Shown: positions 7,413-18,367, counted from the stretch's first letter. The stretch: 64,000 nt of DNA from Gammaproteobacteria bacterium (GCA_013151035.1 JAADJB010000014.1:1-64000), one strand, 5' to 3'. Notes: generated by a model from the sequence alone, not told the origin. Numbers and translations are program-made.

Positions 7413-8576
7413 ATGAAAAAACCATTTCCTCTTGCCTCTCATCTTGATCGGATTCAGCCCTTTCATGTGATGGATCTGCTGGCGCGTGCGCGTGCGTTGG
7501 AGACGGCTGGACGAGATATCGTCCACATGGAGATTGGTGAGCCGGCGTTTGCGACACCAGTGCCGATTGTGGAGGCTGGTCAGCAGGCTCTGGCACAAGG
7601 GCATACCCACTATACTCCAGCACTGGGTCTACCTGCCTTGCGTGAGGCGATTGCGGGTAGCTATCAACAAAACTATGGAGTGTCCGTCGATGCCGCACGT
7701 ATCATTATTACACCGGGTTCATCAGGGGCCTTGTTGTTAGCACTGGCAACGCTGGTGGATACCGGTAAGCGAGTAATGATGACCGATCCCGGTTATCCCT
7801 GTAATCGTAATTTTGTTTATTTGTTGGGGGGTGAGGTGAGTGCCATTCCAGTGACGGCGGCATCGAATTATCAACCAACGTGTGAACAGCTACAGCAGCA
7901 TTGGGATGAGCAGACCACGGCTTTAATGTTGGCATCACCCTCAAATCCCACGGGTAGTTTGATTACTATGGGTCATCTTCAGCGGTTATATGATGAAGTG
8001 AGTGTGCGGCAAGGTCGTTTGATTGTTGATGAGATCTATCATGGTTTGGTCTATGAAGACGGTGTGCAAACCGCATTGTCGATAGCCGATGATTTGTTTG
8101 TGGTGAATAGCTTTTCCAAGTTCTATGGCATGACCGGTTGGCGACTGGGCTGGCTGGTGGCACCGACGGATTATGTGCCAGAGCTGGATAAACTGGCACA
8201 AAACCTGTTTCTAGCGGCACCAACTCCCGCGCAGTATGCCGCACTGGCTGCCTTTAAACCGGAGACGCAAGAGATTCTGCAGCAACGGCGCGATGACTTT
8301 CGAAAACGTCGGGATTATCTGGTTGAGGCTCTGCGAGAGATCGGTTTTGCTATTCCGGTAGTGCCACAAGGTGCTTTTTATATTTATGCCGATTGTTCAC
8401 AATTTAGTGATGACAGTATGGCTCTTGCCAATACTTTGTTAGAAGAGATCGGTGTTGCGATTACCCCCGGTCTGGATTTTGGTCAATATGAGTCAGCAAC
8501 CCATGTGCGTTTTTCCTATACCACGAGTATGGAGCGGTTAAAGGAAGGGGTAGCGCGTTTGCGGCAGTTTTTTTAA
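7413..8576 (+). CDS. Class I/II PLP-dependent aminotransferase
   Basis: The 387-residue protein is a fold-type I aminotransferase of the aspartate-aminotransferase superfamily. It has the substrate-loop MEIGEPAFATP (39-49), HYTPALGLPALREAI, PGSSGALLLAL, SPSNPTG (Asn for PLP), VDEIYHGLVY (Asp/Tyr) and the PLP Lys at NSFSKFYGMTGWRLGW (Lys236). The nearest well-known relatives are the Asp/Tyr/aromatic and putative MalY/PatB-like groups; the sequence alone does not give the amino acid. Its TAA stop (8574-8576) is the first three bases of the REP that starts the RAYT unit. Confidence 0.88.
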   Translation: MKKPFPLASHLDRIQPFHVMDLLARARALETAGRDIVHMEIGEPAFATPVPIVEAGQQALAQGHTHYTPALGLPALREAIAGSYQQNYGVSVDAARIIITPGSSGALLLALATLVDTGKRVMMTDPGYPCNRNFVYLLGGEVSAIPVTAASNYQPTCEQLQQHWDEQTTALMLASPSNPTGSLITMGHLQRLYDEVSVRQGRLIVDEIYHGLVYEDGVQTALSIADDLFVVNSFSKFYGMTGWRLGWLVAPTDYVPELDKLAQNLFLAAPTPAQYAALAAFKPETQEILQQRRDDFRKRRDYLVEALREIGFAIPVVPQGAFYIYADCSQFSDDSMALANTLLEEIGVAITPGLDFGQYESATHVRFSYTTSMERLKEGVARLRQFF

Positions 8577-8599
8577 ACCGGGGACAGACCACGGTTTTA
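8574..8599. repeat. Single REP, left side of RAYT
   Basis: TAAACCGGGGACAGACCACG then GTTTTA; one extra T relative to the 25-base consensus. It sits between, and forms the stop codons of, the converging aminotransferase and RAYT genes. Confidence 0.9.
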
Positions 8600-9286
8600 G
8601 CTGTTTTTTCTGGGACGACCAGATTCCCCCGGCATCACCCTGCGGCCAAGGATTGATTCAATCTGTGCTTTGAAATGGTCTGTTCCTAATGCAAAGTTAC
8701 CATTGGTTGCAGAACGGATGTTATCAAGTATTTCAGTGTCAATCGGATGTTGAAATAGTTTGCGATAGTTTTGTTTGCGGTGGTTATCATCGTGACCAAG
8801 ACCTTTGTAAATATCGTGTGGTGTAATCAAATCAGAGTTATCATTTAGTGCATTAATTCGATAACTGGACCACTGATATTCTTCGGGGTGCTTGACCATG
8901 TATGCTCGTACTGGATTTGATTCTATATAGCGGTAGCAGTTAAGGATGTAATTTTCTTCTTGTGTGATGCAGGAACGGAATCGGCCTTCCCACAATGTGC
9001 CGCTACGATGATGTGAGCGGTTAATATACTGAACATAGTGCTGTCCCAGACGTTTCATTAAAATACTAACAGAATCTTTTTTATGTGGCGTAAGTAGTAA
9101 ATGAACATGATTGGTCATGAGGACGTAGGCATGAATAGAACATACACTTAATTCGGCGTATTCTTTCAGCCAATCCAGATAAAACAGATAATCATTTTTG
9201 GTGTAAAAACAGGGTTGACGGTTGTTGCCACGTTGAATGATGTGTAAAGGCGTGTCAGGTAACACAATACGAGGTCGTCTTGGCAT
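8597..9286 (-). CDS. rayT: REP-associated tyrosine transposase (RAYT), Y1/HUH family
   Basis: The 229-residue protein begins MPRRPRIVLPDTPLHIIQRG and has the IS200-like HUH motif (His60-Val-His62 in TNHVHLLL) and a candidate catalytic Tyr at 84 or 87 (QHYVQYINR). The conserved GTLWEGRFRSC and YIESNPVRA blocks place it with RAYTs. RAYTs cut and move REP/REPIN single-stranded hairpins in trans. The identical REP sequence flanks it on both sides and occurs at six or more sites within 11 kb, so this is very likely the enzyme that spread them. The C-terminal 60 residues (SILGRRVMPGESGRPRKNS) are a typical RAYT tail, and the gene looks intact. Confidence 0.95.
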   Translation of the reverse strand: MPRRPRIVLPDTPLHIIQRGNNRQPCFYTKNDYLFYLDWLKEYAELSVCSIHAYVLMTNHVHLLLTPHKKDSVSILMKRLGQHYVQYINRSHHRSGTLWEGRFRSCITQEENYILNCYRYIESNPVRAYMVKHPEEYQWSSYRINALNDNSDLITPHDIYKGLGHDDNHRKQNYRKLFQHPIDTEILDNIRSATNGNFALGTDHFKAQIESILGRRVMPGESGRPRKNS

Positions 9287-9425
9287 AATGCAATCTTCCT
9301 TGATTGATTAGATGTTTTTGTGAACTGGGCACCACAGTAACTGGAACAACAGAAGTGCGCACTAAATGTGATCCAATACTTTTGCTTGGGTTTATATTAC
9401 CATCTTTTTGGAAATGCTTCGCTAA

Positions 9426-9450
9426 TAAACCGTGGTCTGTCCCCGGTTTA
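9426..9450. repeat. Single REP, right side of RAYT
   Basis: An exact consensus copy (TAAACCGTGGTCTGTCCCCG then GTTTA), inverted relative to the left copy. Its right edge is the TAA stop of the leftward FGGY kinase. Confidence 0.92.
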
Positions 9451-10743
9451 CTTCTTTGCCAACAGCGCTGCCCCATAGGCGGCCTCCTGTTGTTTGGCTG
9501 GCTGTACAGGGATGCCTAGCCGTTGGCTACGAATCTGTTGCCATATTTTATTATTAGCGCCACCACCGATGGTCTGTATTCGCTTGGGGTAGGGTGTGCC
9601 TAATTGTTCTAATCGGCGATAGCCCTGATATTCGATATCGGCGATACCCTCGAACATCCCTTGCAGGAACAGGTAGTCGTCAGCCGGGCGTGGTTCAAGC
9701 TGGGGTTGCTTGTGTGAGTTGTTATGCGGGAAACGTTCACCAACTGAGGGTAGGGGATAATAATCCAGTCCGCAGGGTTGTTGTGGGTCAATCAGTTGGC
9801 TGAGGCGTTGAATCTCATTATTGTTAAAGAACTGGCTCAATACGTTGCCACCACTATTGGAGGCACCGCCCACCAGCCATTGATCCCCAAGTCGATGACT
9901 ATAGACCCCGTAGTCAGAGGCAAATACCGGTTGATCTGACAGTATCTTGATCACCAGGGTGCTGCCAAGGGCAGTAACGGCGTCACCGAGCTGACAGCTG
10001 CCGGTGGCAATAAAGGCCGCCGTACTGTCGGTGGTGCCCGCCTTGATTTGACACTTTGGGTTGATATTGCAGCGTTTGGCAAGCGTGGGAAGTATTCTCT
10101 TGATAGTCTGGCCTGGCAGATGAATATCCGGCAGATTATCCTTATCTATTCCAATTATAAACAATAGGTTATTCCATGAACTTAAAGTAGAATCATAACC
10201 TAGTTTCAGGCTGTTATTGGCATCGCTGTGGTGGAATTCACCACACAGATGACCAGTCAGCCAGTCGGCCTGATGCAGGGCCTTGAAGGGGGTGATGGGT
10301 TTGTCGTGCTGGATCAGCCAGAGTAGTTTTGCCAGGCTGGAGGTGGGACTGGAGAAGGCATTGGCTGCGGTATTGTGGTTGGCTGCCAGTGCCTGTATCT
10401 GTGCCGCTTGTTGCTGTGCACGCTGGTCGTTATACATCAGTGCCGGGCTGAGAACGGTTCCCTGGGCATCGCACAGCAACAGAGTGGCTGAGGTGCCATC
10501 AAGGGCGATGGCCTGTAGGTTCTGTAGTGGATATTGTTGACCCAGTTCACTGAGGCAGGTATCCAGTGCCTGCCACCAATCAACAGGATCCTGTTCGACC
10601 TCATTACCCTGTTGCCGGGATGGGGGTAGGTCTTGACGTGTCTGGGCAAGGATATGCCCCTGTTCGTCAATTAGGCAGATGCGACAGGCCGAAGTGCCGA
10701 TATCAATGCCAAGCCAAGTGGCGGGTTGCTGAGAAGTGTTCAT
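9448..10743 (-). CDS. FGGY-family carbohydrate kinase (D-ribulose-kinase-like)
   Basis: The 431-residue protein has the FGGY fold: an N-terminal GIDIGTSACRICLID phosphate loop (12-26), LDGTSAT (about 82), TDSTAAFIATG, ALGSTLVIKILS, and a C-terminal IQTIGGGANNKIWQQI adenine-site motif. The short length and the YGVYSHRLGDQWLVGGASN block match the cyanobacterial/plant branch described as D-ribulose kinases better than xylulokinase or glycerol kinase. The substrate assignment is a family inference. The CbbY-like phosphatase nearby also acts on pentulose phosphates in its family, but the genes are not in one operon. Confidence 0.82.
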   Translation of the reverse strand: MNTSQQPATWLGIDIGTSACRICLIDEQGHILAQTRQDLPPSRQQGNEVEQDPVDWWQALDTCLSELGQQYPLQNLQAIALDGTSATLLLCDAQGTVLSPALMYNDQRAQQQAAQIQALAANHNTAANAFSSPTSSLAKLLWLIQHDKPITPFKALHQADWLTGHLCGEFHHSDANNSLKLGYDSTLSSWNNLLFIIGIDKDNLPDIHLPGQTIKRILPTLAKRCNINPKCQIKAGTTDSTAAFIATGSCQLGDAVTALGSTLVIKILSDQPVFASDYGVYSHRLGDQWLVGGASNSGGNVLSQFFNNNEIQRLSQLIDPQQPCGLDYYPLPSVGERFPHNNSHKQPQLEPRPADDYLFLQGMFEGIADIEYQGYRRLEQLGTPYPKRIQTIGGGANNKIWQQIRSQRLGIPVQPAKQQEAAYGAALLAKK

Positions 10744-10751
10744 GCTATTAA

Positions 10752-10912
10752 GTGCTCGATGGGAACAGACCTAAGATCAGTCCCCGGTTTAGTGTGACCT
10801 CAGACCCGCACAACCCGGGGACAGAGCCGGTTTTTGGCTCTGTCCCCATCGAGCACGTACCACAGCGGTTGATGTCGCAGAACCCCGGAAACCGTGGTCT
10901 GACCCCGGTTTA
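10752..10912. repeat. Cluster of degenerate REP sequences and nested palindromes
   Basis: This 160-bp gap holds several diverged REP pieces: CAGTCCCCGGTTTA (about 10778-10791), a perfect hairpin GGGGACAGAGCC/GGCTCTGTCCCC (10817-10828 and 10836-10847), and CCGTGGTCTGACCCCGGTTTA ending at 10912. An outer perfect inverted repeat GTGCTCGATGGG/CCCATCGAGCAC (10752-10763 and 10845-10856) encloses the first two. The right end stops 4 bases before the queF stop codon. Confidence 0.8.
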
Positions 10913-10916
10913 TGGT

Positions 10917-11306
10917 TTATGGCAGCTGCACCGCTTCTGGTGCCACCCAGTCCGGATTGCGGTGTTCCACTACAACCGTGGTATAGATGCCACCACGGAC
11001 ATTAAACTCAGCGGTCAGGCGCATGAAGCGGGGGTTGCAGGCCTTGACTAGATCACTCAGTATCCGGTTGGTGACATCCTCATGGAAGGCTCCCTCCTCA
11101 CGGAAGGACCAGGTGTAGAGCTTGAGGGATTTCAGCTCGACACAGGCCTGATCCGGTACATAGGCGATATTGAGGGTGGCAAAGTCCGGTTGCCCGGTCT
11201 TGGGGCACAGGCAGGTGAATTCGGGCACGTCGATACGGATGGTGTAGTCGCGCTGTGGGTGAGGGTTGGGGAAGGTTTCCAGTTCTTTGCTTGCTTGTGT
11301 GCTCAT
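10917..11306 (-). CDS. queF: NADPH-dependent 7-cyano-7-deazaguanine reductase, QueF type I
   Basis: The 129-residue protein is the short, single-domain QueF that reduces preQ0 to preQ1 in queuosine synthesis. It shows the active-site Cys in [14 protein letters not shown] (the second Cys aligns with the thioimide-forming residue), the QueF motif ELKSLKLY (about 57-64) and [10 protein letters not shown] with the substrate Glu/His. Length and motifs are normal for type I. It is transcribed alone, divergent from smc. The 136-base interval upstream shows no recognisable preQ1 riboswitch. Confidence 0.96.
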   Translation of the reverse strand: MSTQASKELETFPNPHPQRDYTIRIDVPEFTCLCPKTGQPDFATLNIAYVPDQACVELKSLKLYTWSFREEGAFHEDVTNRILSDLVKACNPRFMRLTAEFNVRGGIYTTVVVEHRNPDWVAPEAVQLP

Positions 11307-11454
11307 GTCGTTCCATTCATATTAAAAATTACAGAGGCTATTATGCCCTATTTTCTATTTTTTACATAACAAATAACACGCAAGCTATTGATAGTTCGTA
11401 AGGTGAAAAATTCTTACTTGCCTATTTTTACTGTCCTTTGTATTGTCGCTCTCC

Positions 11455-14400
11455 ATGCAACTATCAAAAATAAAATTAGCCGGATTCAAGTCCTTTGTTG
11501 ATCCGACCACGATTGATTTCCCTAGCAACCTGATTGGCATTGTCGGGCCGAATGGCTGTGGTAAATCCAATGTTATTGATGCGGTGCGTTGGGTGATGGG
11601 TGAGAGCTCGGCCAAGCACCTGCGTGGTGAGTCGATGGCGGATGTCATCTTTAATGGTTCATCGGCGCGTAAACCGGTGGGGCAGGCCTCGATTGAACTG
11701 ATCTTCGATAATTGTGAGGGTCGTATTGGTGGTCAATATGCACAATATAACGAGATATCCATCAAGCGTCAGGTGACCCGGGATGGTCATTCGCAGTATT
11801 TTCTGAATGGCACCAAGTGTCGTCGGCGTGATATTACCGATATCTTCCTCGGTACCGGTCTTGGACCACGTAGTTACTCCATTATTGAACAGGGCATGAT
11901 CTCACGTCTGATCGAGGCGCGGCCTGAGGATCTGCGGGTCTATCTGGAAGAGGCTGCGGGGATCTCCAAGTATAAGGAGCGCCGTAAGGAGACCGAGAAA
12001 CGGATTCGTCATACGCGTGATAACCTGGATCGTCTGCAAGATCTGATTGATGAGATTGAAAAGCAGTTGGAGAAGTTGCAGCGTCAATCCAAAACCGCTG
12101 AACGCTACAAGGAATTCAGGCAGCAGGAACGCAAGATTCGTGCAGAGTTATTGGCCTTGCGTTACCAGGCACAGGATACGGATAACCAGCGTTTTCAGCA
12201 GCGCATCAAGGAACAGGAGACGGCACTAGAGGCGGTGGTTGCGGAACAACGTGCGATTGAGGCCGAGATTGAAAAGGGACGCAGCGAACTCATTTCTGAG
12301 AACGATGTATTAAATGAGGTGCAGGGACGTTTCTATGGTCTGGGCGCGGATATTGCGCGTGTCGAGGAGACCATCCAGCATGGTAAATCTAATCGCCAAC
12401 GTCAGCAGCAGGAACTCACGCAAATGGAACAGGCCTGGAATGAGCTGTTGGCACATATCAAGCATGATGGCGAACGTCTGCAAGAACTGATGGATAATCT
12501 GAAGCAGCGAGAGCCTGAGCTGGAACAGTTGCGGGTCGCCGAACAGACTTCGGGTGATGCCTTGAGGCAGGTTGAACAGGCGATGCAGAGCTGGCAGACC
12601 GAGTGGGAAGATTATAACAAGCGTGCCGCAGAACCGGCACAGCGTGCCCAGGTTGAACGTACCCGTATTGATCATCTGGAACGTCAGTTGAAACAACTGC
12701 AAGAGCAGTTGGCAAAGATGGAGGCGGAGCAGGAATCTCTACAGGGTGAGGATCTGGAATCACTATTGCAGGATCTATTGCAACAGCAAGGTGAGGCTGA
12801 AAAGGATAGTCAGGGGCTGGATGAAAAAATGGTGGCACTGCGTCAGCATATTGATGAAGCGCGTAAGAGTCGCCATCAACATTCCTCGCAACTGGATGAG
12901 GCGCGTGGCAAGCAGCAGGATCTTCGTGGTCGCAAGACCTCGCTGGATGCACTGCAGCAGGCCGCCCTGGGGCAGAGTAATTCCTCGATTAGTCACTGGC
13001 TGGATAAATGTGGTCTGGCTCAGGCACCGCGTCTGGCACAGCAGATACAGGTTGAGTCTGGTTGGGAAAAGGCGGTTGAGACCGTTCTCGGTTTTTATTT
13101 GGAAGCGGTTTGTGTTAATGATATTAATAAGTTATCTGATAGTCTTAATGAATTGGATGAAGGTGTGTTGGCGTTATTTGATACCGGCACATCCGCATCA
13201 TCGATAACCACACCGACCGATGCCAAGGCATTATCTGACCTGGTACAAGCACCCTGGTCGATGTCGAGTTTGTTAGGCGGGGTGTATGTGGCTGAGGATC
13301 TGGCACAGGCACTTGCCTTGCGTTCTTCACTACAGGCGCATGAGTCGGTGATTACGCGTCAGGGTATCTGGTTGAGTGCGGGTTGGTTGCGGGTCACCCG
13401 CGATGTTGATGAAAAGGCCGGGGTACTGGAGCGTGAGAAAGAGATCACCTCTCTGGCTACACAGATTGATGAGCAAAAACAGTTGGTCGAGAGCCAGACC
13501 CAGATACTCGAACAGACCCAACTGGATATACAGACAAGTGAGCGGCAGCGTGAAGATTTACAGATCAAGGTGAATCAGGCGCATCGCCATGTCAGTGAGT
13601 TGAATGCACAGATCAATGCCCGACGTTCACGTCAGGAGCAGGTGAGTAAGCGTCTGGATAATCTATCCACTGACAGTGGTGAATTACAACAGCGTCAGAC
13701 CCAGGATCGTGAGGCACTGGCACAGGCACAGGTGAATCTGCAGCAGGCATTGGATGCAATGGATCAGCTGGAACAGGAGCGAACTATTTTTCAGCAACGA
13801 CGTGAACAACTGCGTGAGCAACTGGAGCAGTCACGTTCCAGTGCGCAGTCGGATCGTGACAAGGCGCATGCGATTGCCTTGAATATTGGTTCTATGAAGA
13901 CCTCGCATGAGGCGATTGAGCAAGGGCTTGGACGTATGCAGGGGCAACGTAATCATCTACAGACCCGGCGTGATGATCTGCGTAAGGTGCTGGATGAGAG
14001 TGAGACACCGCTACAGGAGCAGGAGCGTGATCTGGAACAGAAACTACAGTTACGTTCCGAGGTTGAAGCAGAGTTAGTGGTGGCGCGGCGCAAGGTTGAA
14101 AGCACCGAGCATGACCTGCGCAATAATGAACAGGCACGCGGGCAAAAGGAACAACAGGTGCAAGTGACCAGGGATCAGTTGGCGCAGGAACGCATGGCCA
14201 GTCAGGAGAGTGTGGTGCGTGCCAAGACCCTGCTGGAACAGATTGTCGAGACCGATTTTGAATTGGAAACCTTGCTCGAGACCATGCCCGAGGATGCCGC
14301 GTTGGATAAATGGGAGGCAGAGGCAGAACGTCTGGCGCAACGGATACAGCGTCTGGGGCCGATTAATCTGGCAGCGATTGATGAATTTCAGGAAGAGTCG

Positions 14401-14967
14401 GAACGCAAGACCTACCTGGATGCACAGAATGCTGATTTGGTGGAGGCGCTGGAGACCCTGGAAGAGGCGATCCACAAGATTGACCGCGAGACCCGTACAC
14501 GCTTTAAAGAAACCTTTGATAAGGTGAATATCGGTTTGCAGGCGATGTTCCCACGTTTATTTGGTGGTGGCCATGCCTATCTTGAGTTGACCGGGGATGA
14601 TCTTCTCGATACCGGTGTCACCGTGATGGCGCGACCACCGGGTAAGCGTAACAGTACCATTCATTTATTATCGGGTGGCGAGAAGGCGTTAACCGCAGTA
14701 GCGATGGTGTTTGCTATTTTCGAACTGAATCCATCGCCTTTCTGTATGCTGGATGAGGTGGATGCACCGCTGGATGAGGCCAATGTTGGACGTTTTTGTG
14801 CCATGGTCAAGGAAATGTCCGAGCACGTGCAGTTTATCTTTATTACGCATAACAAGATTACTATGGAATTAGCGCATCAGCTGAGCGGTGTGACTATGAG
14901 TGAGCCGGGTGTCTCCCGTCTAGTGACGGTGGATATTGCCGAGGCAACGAAGATCATTGCGGCATAG
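11455..14967 (+). CDS. smc: Chromosome partition protein SMC
   Basis: The protein is about 1170 residues, the full length of bacterial SMC. Order: Walker A GPNGCGKSNVIDAVRW (near 32-47), an R-loop FLNGTKCRRRDI, coiled coil to about 510, a hinge (about 510-660), a second coiled coil, the ABC signature LLSGGEKALTA and Walker B FCMLDEVDAPLDEAN, and a D-loop. It loads with ScpA/ScpB to organise newly replicated DNA. I chose ATG 11455 because SMC proteins start with M-x-L-x-K-I-K-L-A-G-F-K-S-F; a TTG at 11443 would add four residues, and neither has a strong ribosome site. zipA and ligA follow with small gaps. Confidence 0.97.
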   Translation: MQLSKIKLAGFKSFVDPTTIDFPSNLIGIVGPNGCGKSNVIDAVRWVMGESSAKHLRGESMADVIFNGSSARKPVGQASIELIFDNCEGRIGGQYAQYNEISIKRQVTRDGHSQYFLNGTKCRRRDITDIFLGTGLGPRSYSIIEQGMISRLIEARPEDLRVYLEEAAGISKYKERRKETEKRIRHTRDNLDRLQDLIDEIEKQLEKLQRQSKTAERYKEFRQQERKIRAELLALRYQAQDTDNQRFQQRIKEQETALEAVVAEQRAIEAEIEKGRSELISENDVLNEVQGRFYGLGADIARVEETIQHGKSNRQRQQQELTQMEQAWNELLAHIKHDGERLQELMDNLKQREPELEQLRVAEQTSGDALRQVEQAMQSWQTEWEDYNKRAAEPAQRAQVERTRIDHLERQLKQLQEQLAKMEAEQESLQGEDLESLLQDLLQQQGEAEKDSQGLDEKMVALRQHIDEARKSRHQHSSQLDEARGKQQDLRGRKTSLDALQQAALGQSNSSISHWLDKCGLAQAPRLAQQIQVESGWEKAVETVLGFYLEAVCVNDINKLSDSLNELDEGVLALFDTGTSASSITTPTDAKALSDLVQAPWSMSSLLGGVYVAEDLAQALALRSSLQAHESVITRQGIWLSAGWLRVTRDVDEKAGVLEREKEITSLATQIDEQKQLVESQTQILEQTQLDIQTSERQREDLQIKVNQAHRHVSELNAQINARRSRQEQVSKRLDNLSTDSGELQQRQTQDREALAQAQVNLQQALDAMDQLEQERTIFQQRREQLREQLEQSRSSAQSDRDKAHAIALNIGSMKTSHEAIEQGLGRMQGQRNHLQTRRDDLRKVLDESETPLQEQERDLEQKLQLRSEVEAELVVARRKVESTEHDLRNNEQARGQKEQQVQVTRDQLAQERMASQESVVRAKTLLEQIVETDFELETLLETMPEDAALDKWEAEAERLAQRIQRLGPINLAAIDEFQEESERKTYLDAQNADLVEALETLEEAIHKIDRETRTRFKETFDKVNIGLQAMFPRLFGGGHAYLELTGDDLLDTGVTVMARPPGKRNSTIHLLSGGEKALTAVAMVFAIFELNPSPFCMLDEVDAPLDEANVGRFCAMVKEMSEHVQFIFITHNKITMELAHQLSGVTMSEPGVSRLVTVDIAEATKIIAA

Positions 14968-14979
14968 GATGAATCAATC

Positions 14980-15660
14980 ATGGGTGTAATGGGGTGGGGC
15001 TTTTTTGTACTTGCGGCTATTGTCGTGATCGTTCTGTTGCGCCGTGGAATGCTGGCTTATCAGGAGCGCAATCAGCGTGCTGAGGCGATTGCACGAATGC
15101 GGCACACGGATCCCGCGTTAGGCGATCTGCAGCAGGAAGAAGATGAGCTTGATTTGCTGGATGATTATGACGATCAGGTGGCTCCAGCACCTTTGTCGGA
15201 TGATTTATTTACAGAACAGGATATGCCCGCCACAGCGCAGGAAGAAAAGCTGATCGTCCTGTATGTGGTGGCACAATCCGGGCAGTTTTTCACCGGCAAG
15301 GATATACAGCAGGCGATGCAGCAGACAGGTCTTTGTTACGGTGATATGAATATTTATCATGCCTATCCACATGGGACGAGTGCCGGTAACAGTCTATTTA
15401 GTGTCGCCAATGTGGTGGAACCGGGGACCTTTGATATCGATACGATGGATAAATTCAGCACCCCCGGCCTGAGTCTTTTCTTGCAGATGCCTTGTTTGAT
15501 GGATGAGCTTAAGGTGTTTGATCAAATGGTCGTAGCCGCCAGAAAACTAGCCGAATGTCTGCATGGTGAAGTGCTGGATGATCATCGCAGTGCTTTCCTG
15601 CAACAGACGCATGACCATTTGCGTGATGAGGTGGTGGCCTATCGTTTGAGACTAATGTAG
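14980..15660 (+). CDS. zipA: Cell division protein ZipA
   Basis: The 226-residue protein has an N-terminal membrane anchor (residues 5-20, N-out type), an acidic linker (about 50-85, shorter than the Pro/Gln-rich E. coli linker) and a C-terminal FtsZ-binding domain (about 87-215, with GKDIQQAMQQTGLCYGDMNIYH and MDKFSTPGLSLFLQMP). ZipA tethers FtsZ to the membrane. It follows smc by 12 bases and precedes ligA, a common gammaproteobacterial order. The TAG stop runs directly into a family-2 repeat (TGCGTACCACGCAC). Confidence 0.93.
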   Translation: MGVMGWGFFVLAAIVVIVLLRRGMLAYQERNQRAEAIARMRHTDPALGDLQQEEDELDLLDDYDDQVAPAPLSDDLFTEQDMPATAQEEKLIVLYVVAQSGQFFTGKDIQQAMQQTGLCYGDMNIYHAYPHGTSAGNSLFSVANVVEPGTFDIDTMDKFSTPGLSLFLQMPCLMDELKVFDQMVVAARKLAECLHGEVLDDHRSAFLQQTHDHLRDEVVAYRLRLM

Positions 15661-15674
15661 TGCGTACCACGCAC
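15661..15674. repeat. Short family-2 repeat arm
   Basis: TGCGTACCACGCAC abuts the zipA stop codon and matches the core of the family-2 repeat at 31146 and 44539. It lies 40 bases before ligA. Confidence 0.6.
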
Positions 15675-15696
15675 CATCAAAGCCACACGAAAATAA

Positions 15697-17715
<2,019 letters not shown>

Positions 17716-17773
17716 TTTGAGAAATGATAAATGTAAAAACAATAGCCTCTGCGGTAAGATAAACAACGTGAAC

Positions 17774-18367
17774 ATGCAAAATAAACAACCAACCTGTTTT
17801 ATTGTTGCCGGGCCCAATGGTGCCGGTAAAACAACCTTTGCCTTACGTTATCTGCCGGATGTGGAAAAATGCAATAATTTTGTGAATGCAGATTTAATTG
17901 CAGCTGGTCTTTCGCCCTTGCAACCTGAACGTGAAAAAATTATGGCTTCGCGTTTGTTGTTAAAAGAAATAAACCAGTTTATTAAAAAACGCCAGAGTTT
18001 TGCATTTGAAACCACCTTGTCTGGGAGAACCTATCTAAAACTGATTCGTCAGTTAAAGCAGGACAATTGGCGAGTGGTTTTGTTTTATCTTTTTTTACCC
18101 AATGTAGAGTGGTCTGTGAGCCGCGTGCGGGAGCGTGTTGCTCATGGTGGACACAATATTCCTGATATAGACATCCGTCGAAGATTCCCCCGTAGCCTGA
18201 AAAACCTCATACATGATTACGCTGGGCTTTGTGATGAAGTAATCTGTTTTAATAATCAGTCTATAGAACCCGAGCCCGTATTCACACAAGACAGTGAAGG
18301 GTTACATATTTTAAATAACAATCTATACCATGCTTTACTAAAGGAGGCGAACAGTGACGCAAACTGA
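17774..18367 (+). CDS. Zeta-toxin-like P-loop ATPase/kinase (COG4185-like)
   Basis: From the ATG at 17774 the product is 197 residues. It has a Walker A VAGPNGAGKTTF (residues 11-22), NADLIAAGLSP, the zeta-family FETTLSGRTYLKLI block and RVRERVAHGGHNIPD (substrate Arg/His), ending near the gene for a 53-residue partner. The family is usually called predicted ABC-type ATPase or zeta-like; true zeta toxins phosphorylate UDP-N-acetylglucosamine. A TTG at 17717 would lengthen it by 19 residues with no ribosome site. It is more AT-rich than ligA upstream, which suggests acquisition. Toxin function is not shown by sequence alone. Confidence 0.8.
   Translation: MQNKQPTCFIVAGPNGAGKTTFALRYLPDVEKCNNFVNADLIAAGLSPLQPEREKIMASRLLLKEINQFIKKRQSFAFETTLSGRTYLKLIRQLKQDNWRVVLFYLFLPNVEWSVSRVRERVAHGGHNIPDIDIRRRFPRSLKNLIHDYAGLCDEVICFNNQSIEPEPVFTQDSEGLHILNNNLYHALLKEANSDAN

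Larger units (their letters stand above)
8574..9450. mobile_element. RAYT unit: transposase gene bracketed by inverted REP copies
   Basis: A REP at 8574-8599 and another at 9426-9450 lie in opposite orientation on either side of the RAYT gene, like terminal inverted repeats of a very long REPIN. The left one provides stop codons for both the aminotransferase (8574-8576) and the RAYT gene (8597-8599); the right one provides the stop of the FGGY kinase (9448-9450). The stretch 9287-9425 holds the RAYT upstream region and no gene. Confidence 0.85.

Noticed and set aside
9255-9476. 73-codon leftward frame over the RAYT start and right REP
   Set aside because: Contains repeat-derived sequence and overlaps two better-supported genes; no start signal.
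1-10919. CRISPR array suggested by regular repeats
   Set aside because: Repeats are inverted pairs at irregular distances with genes between them, and no cas genes occur.
11307-11454. preQ1 riboswitch between queF and smc
   Set aside because: No matching stem-loop followed by an A-rich tail overlapping a ribosome site on the queF side could be recognised.
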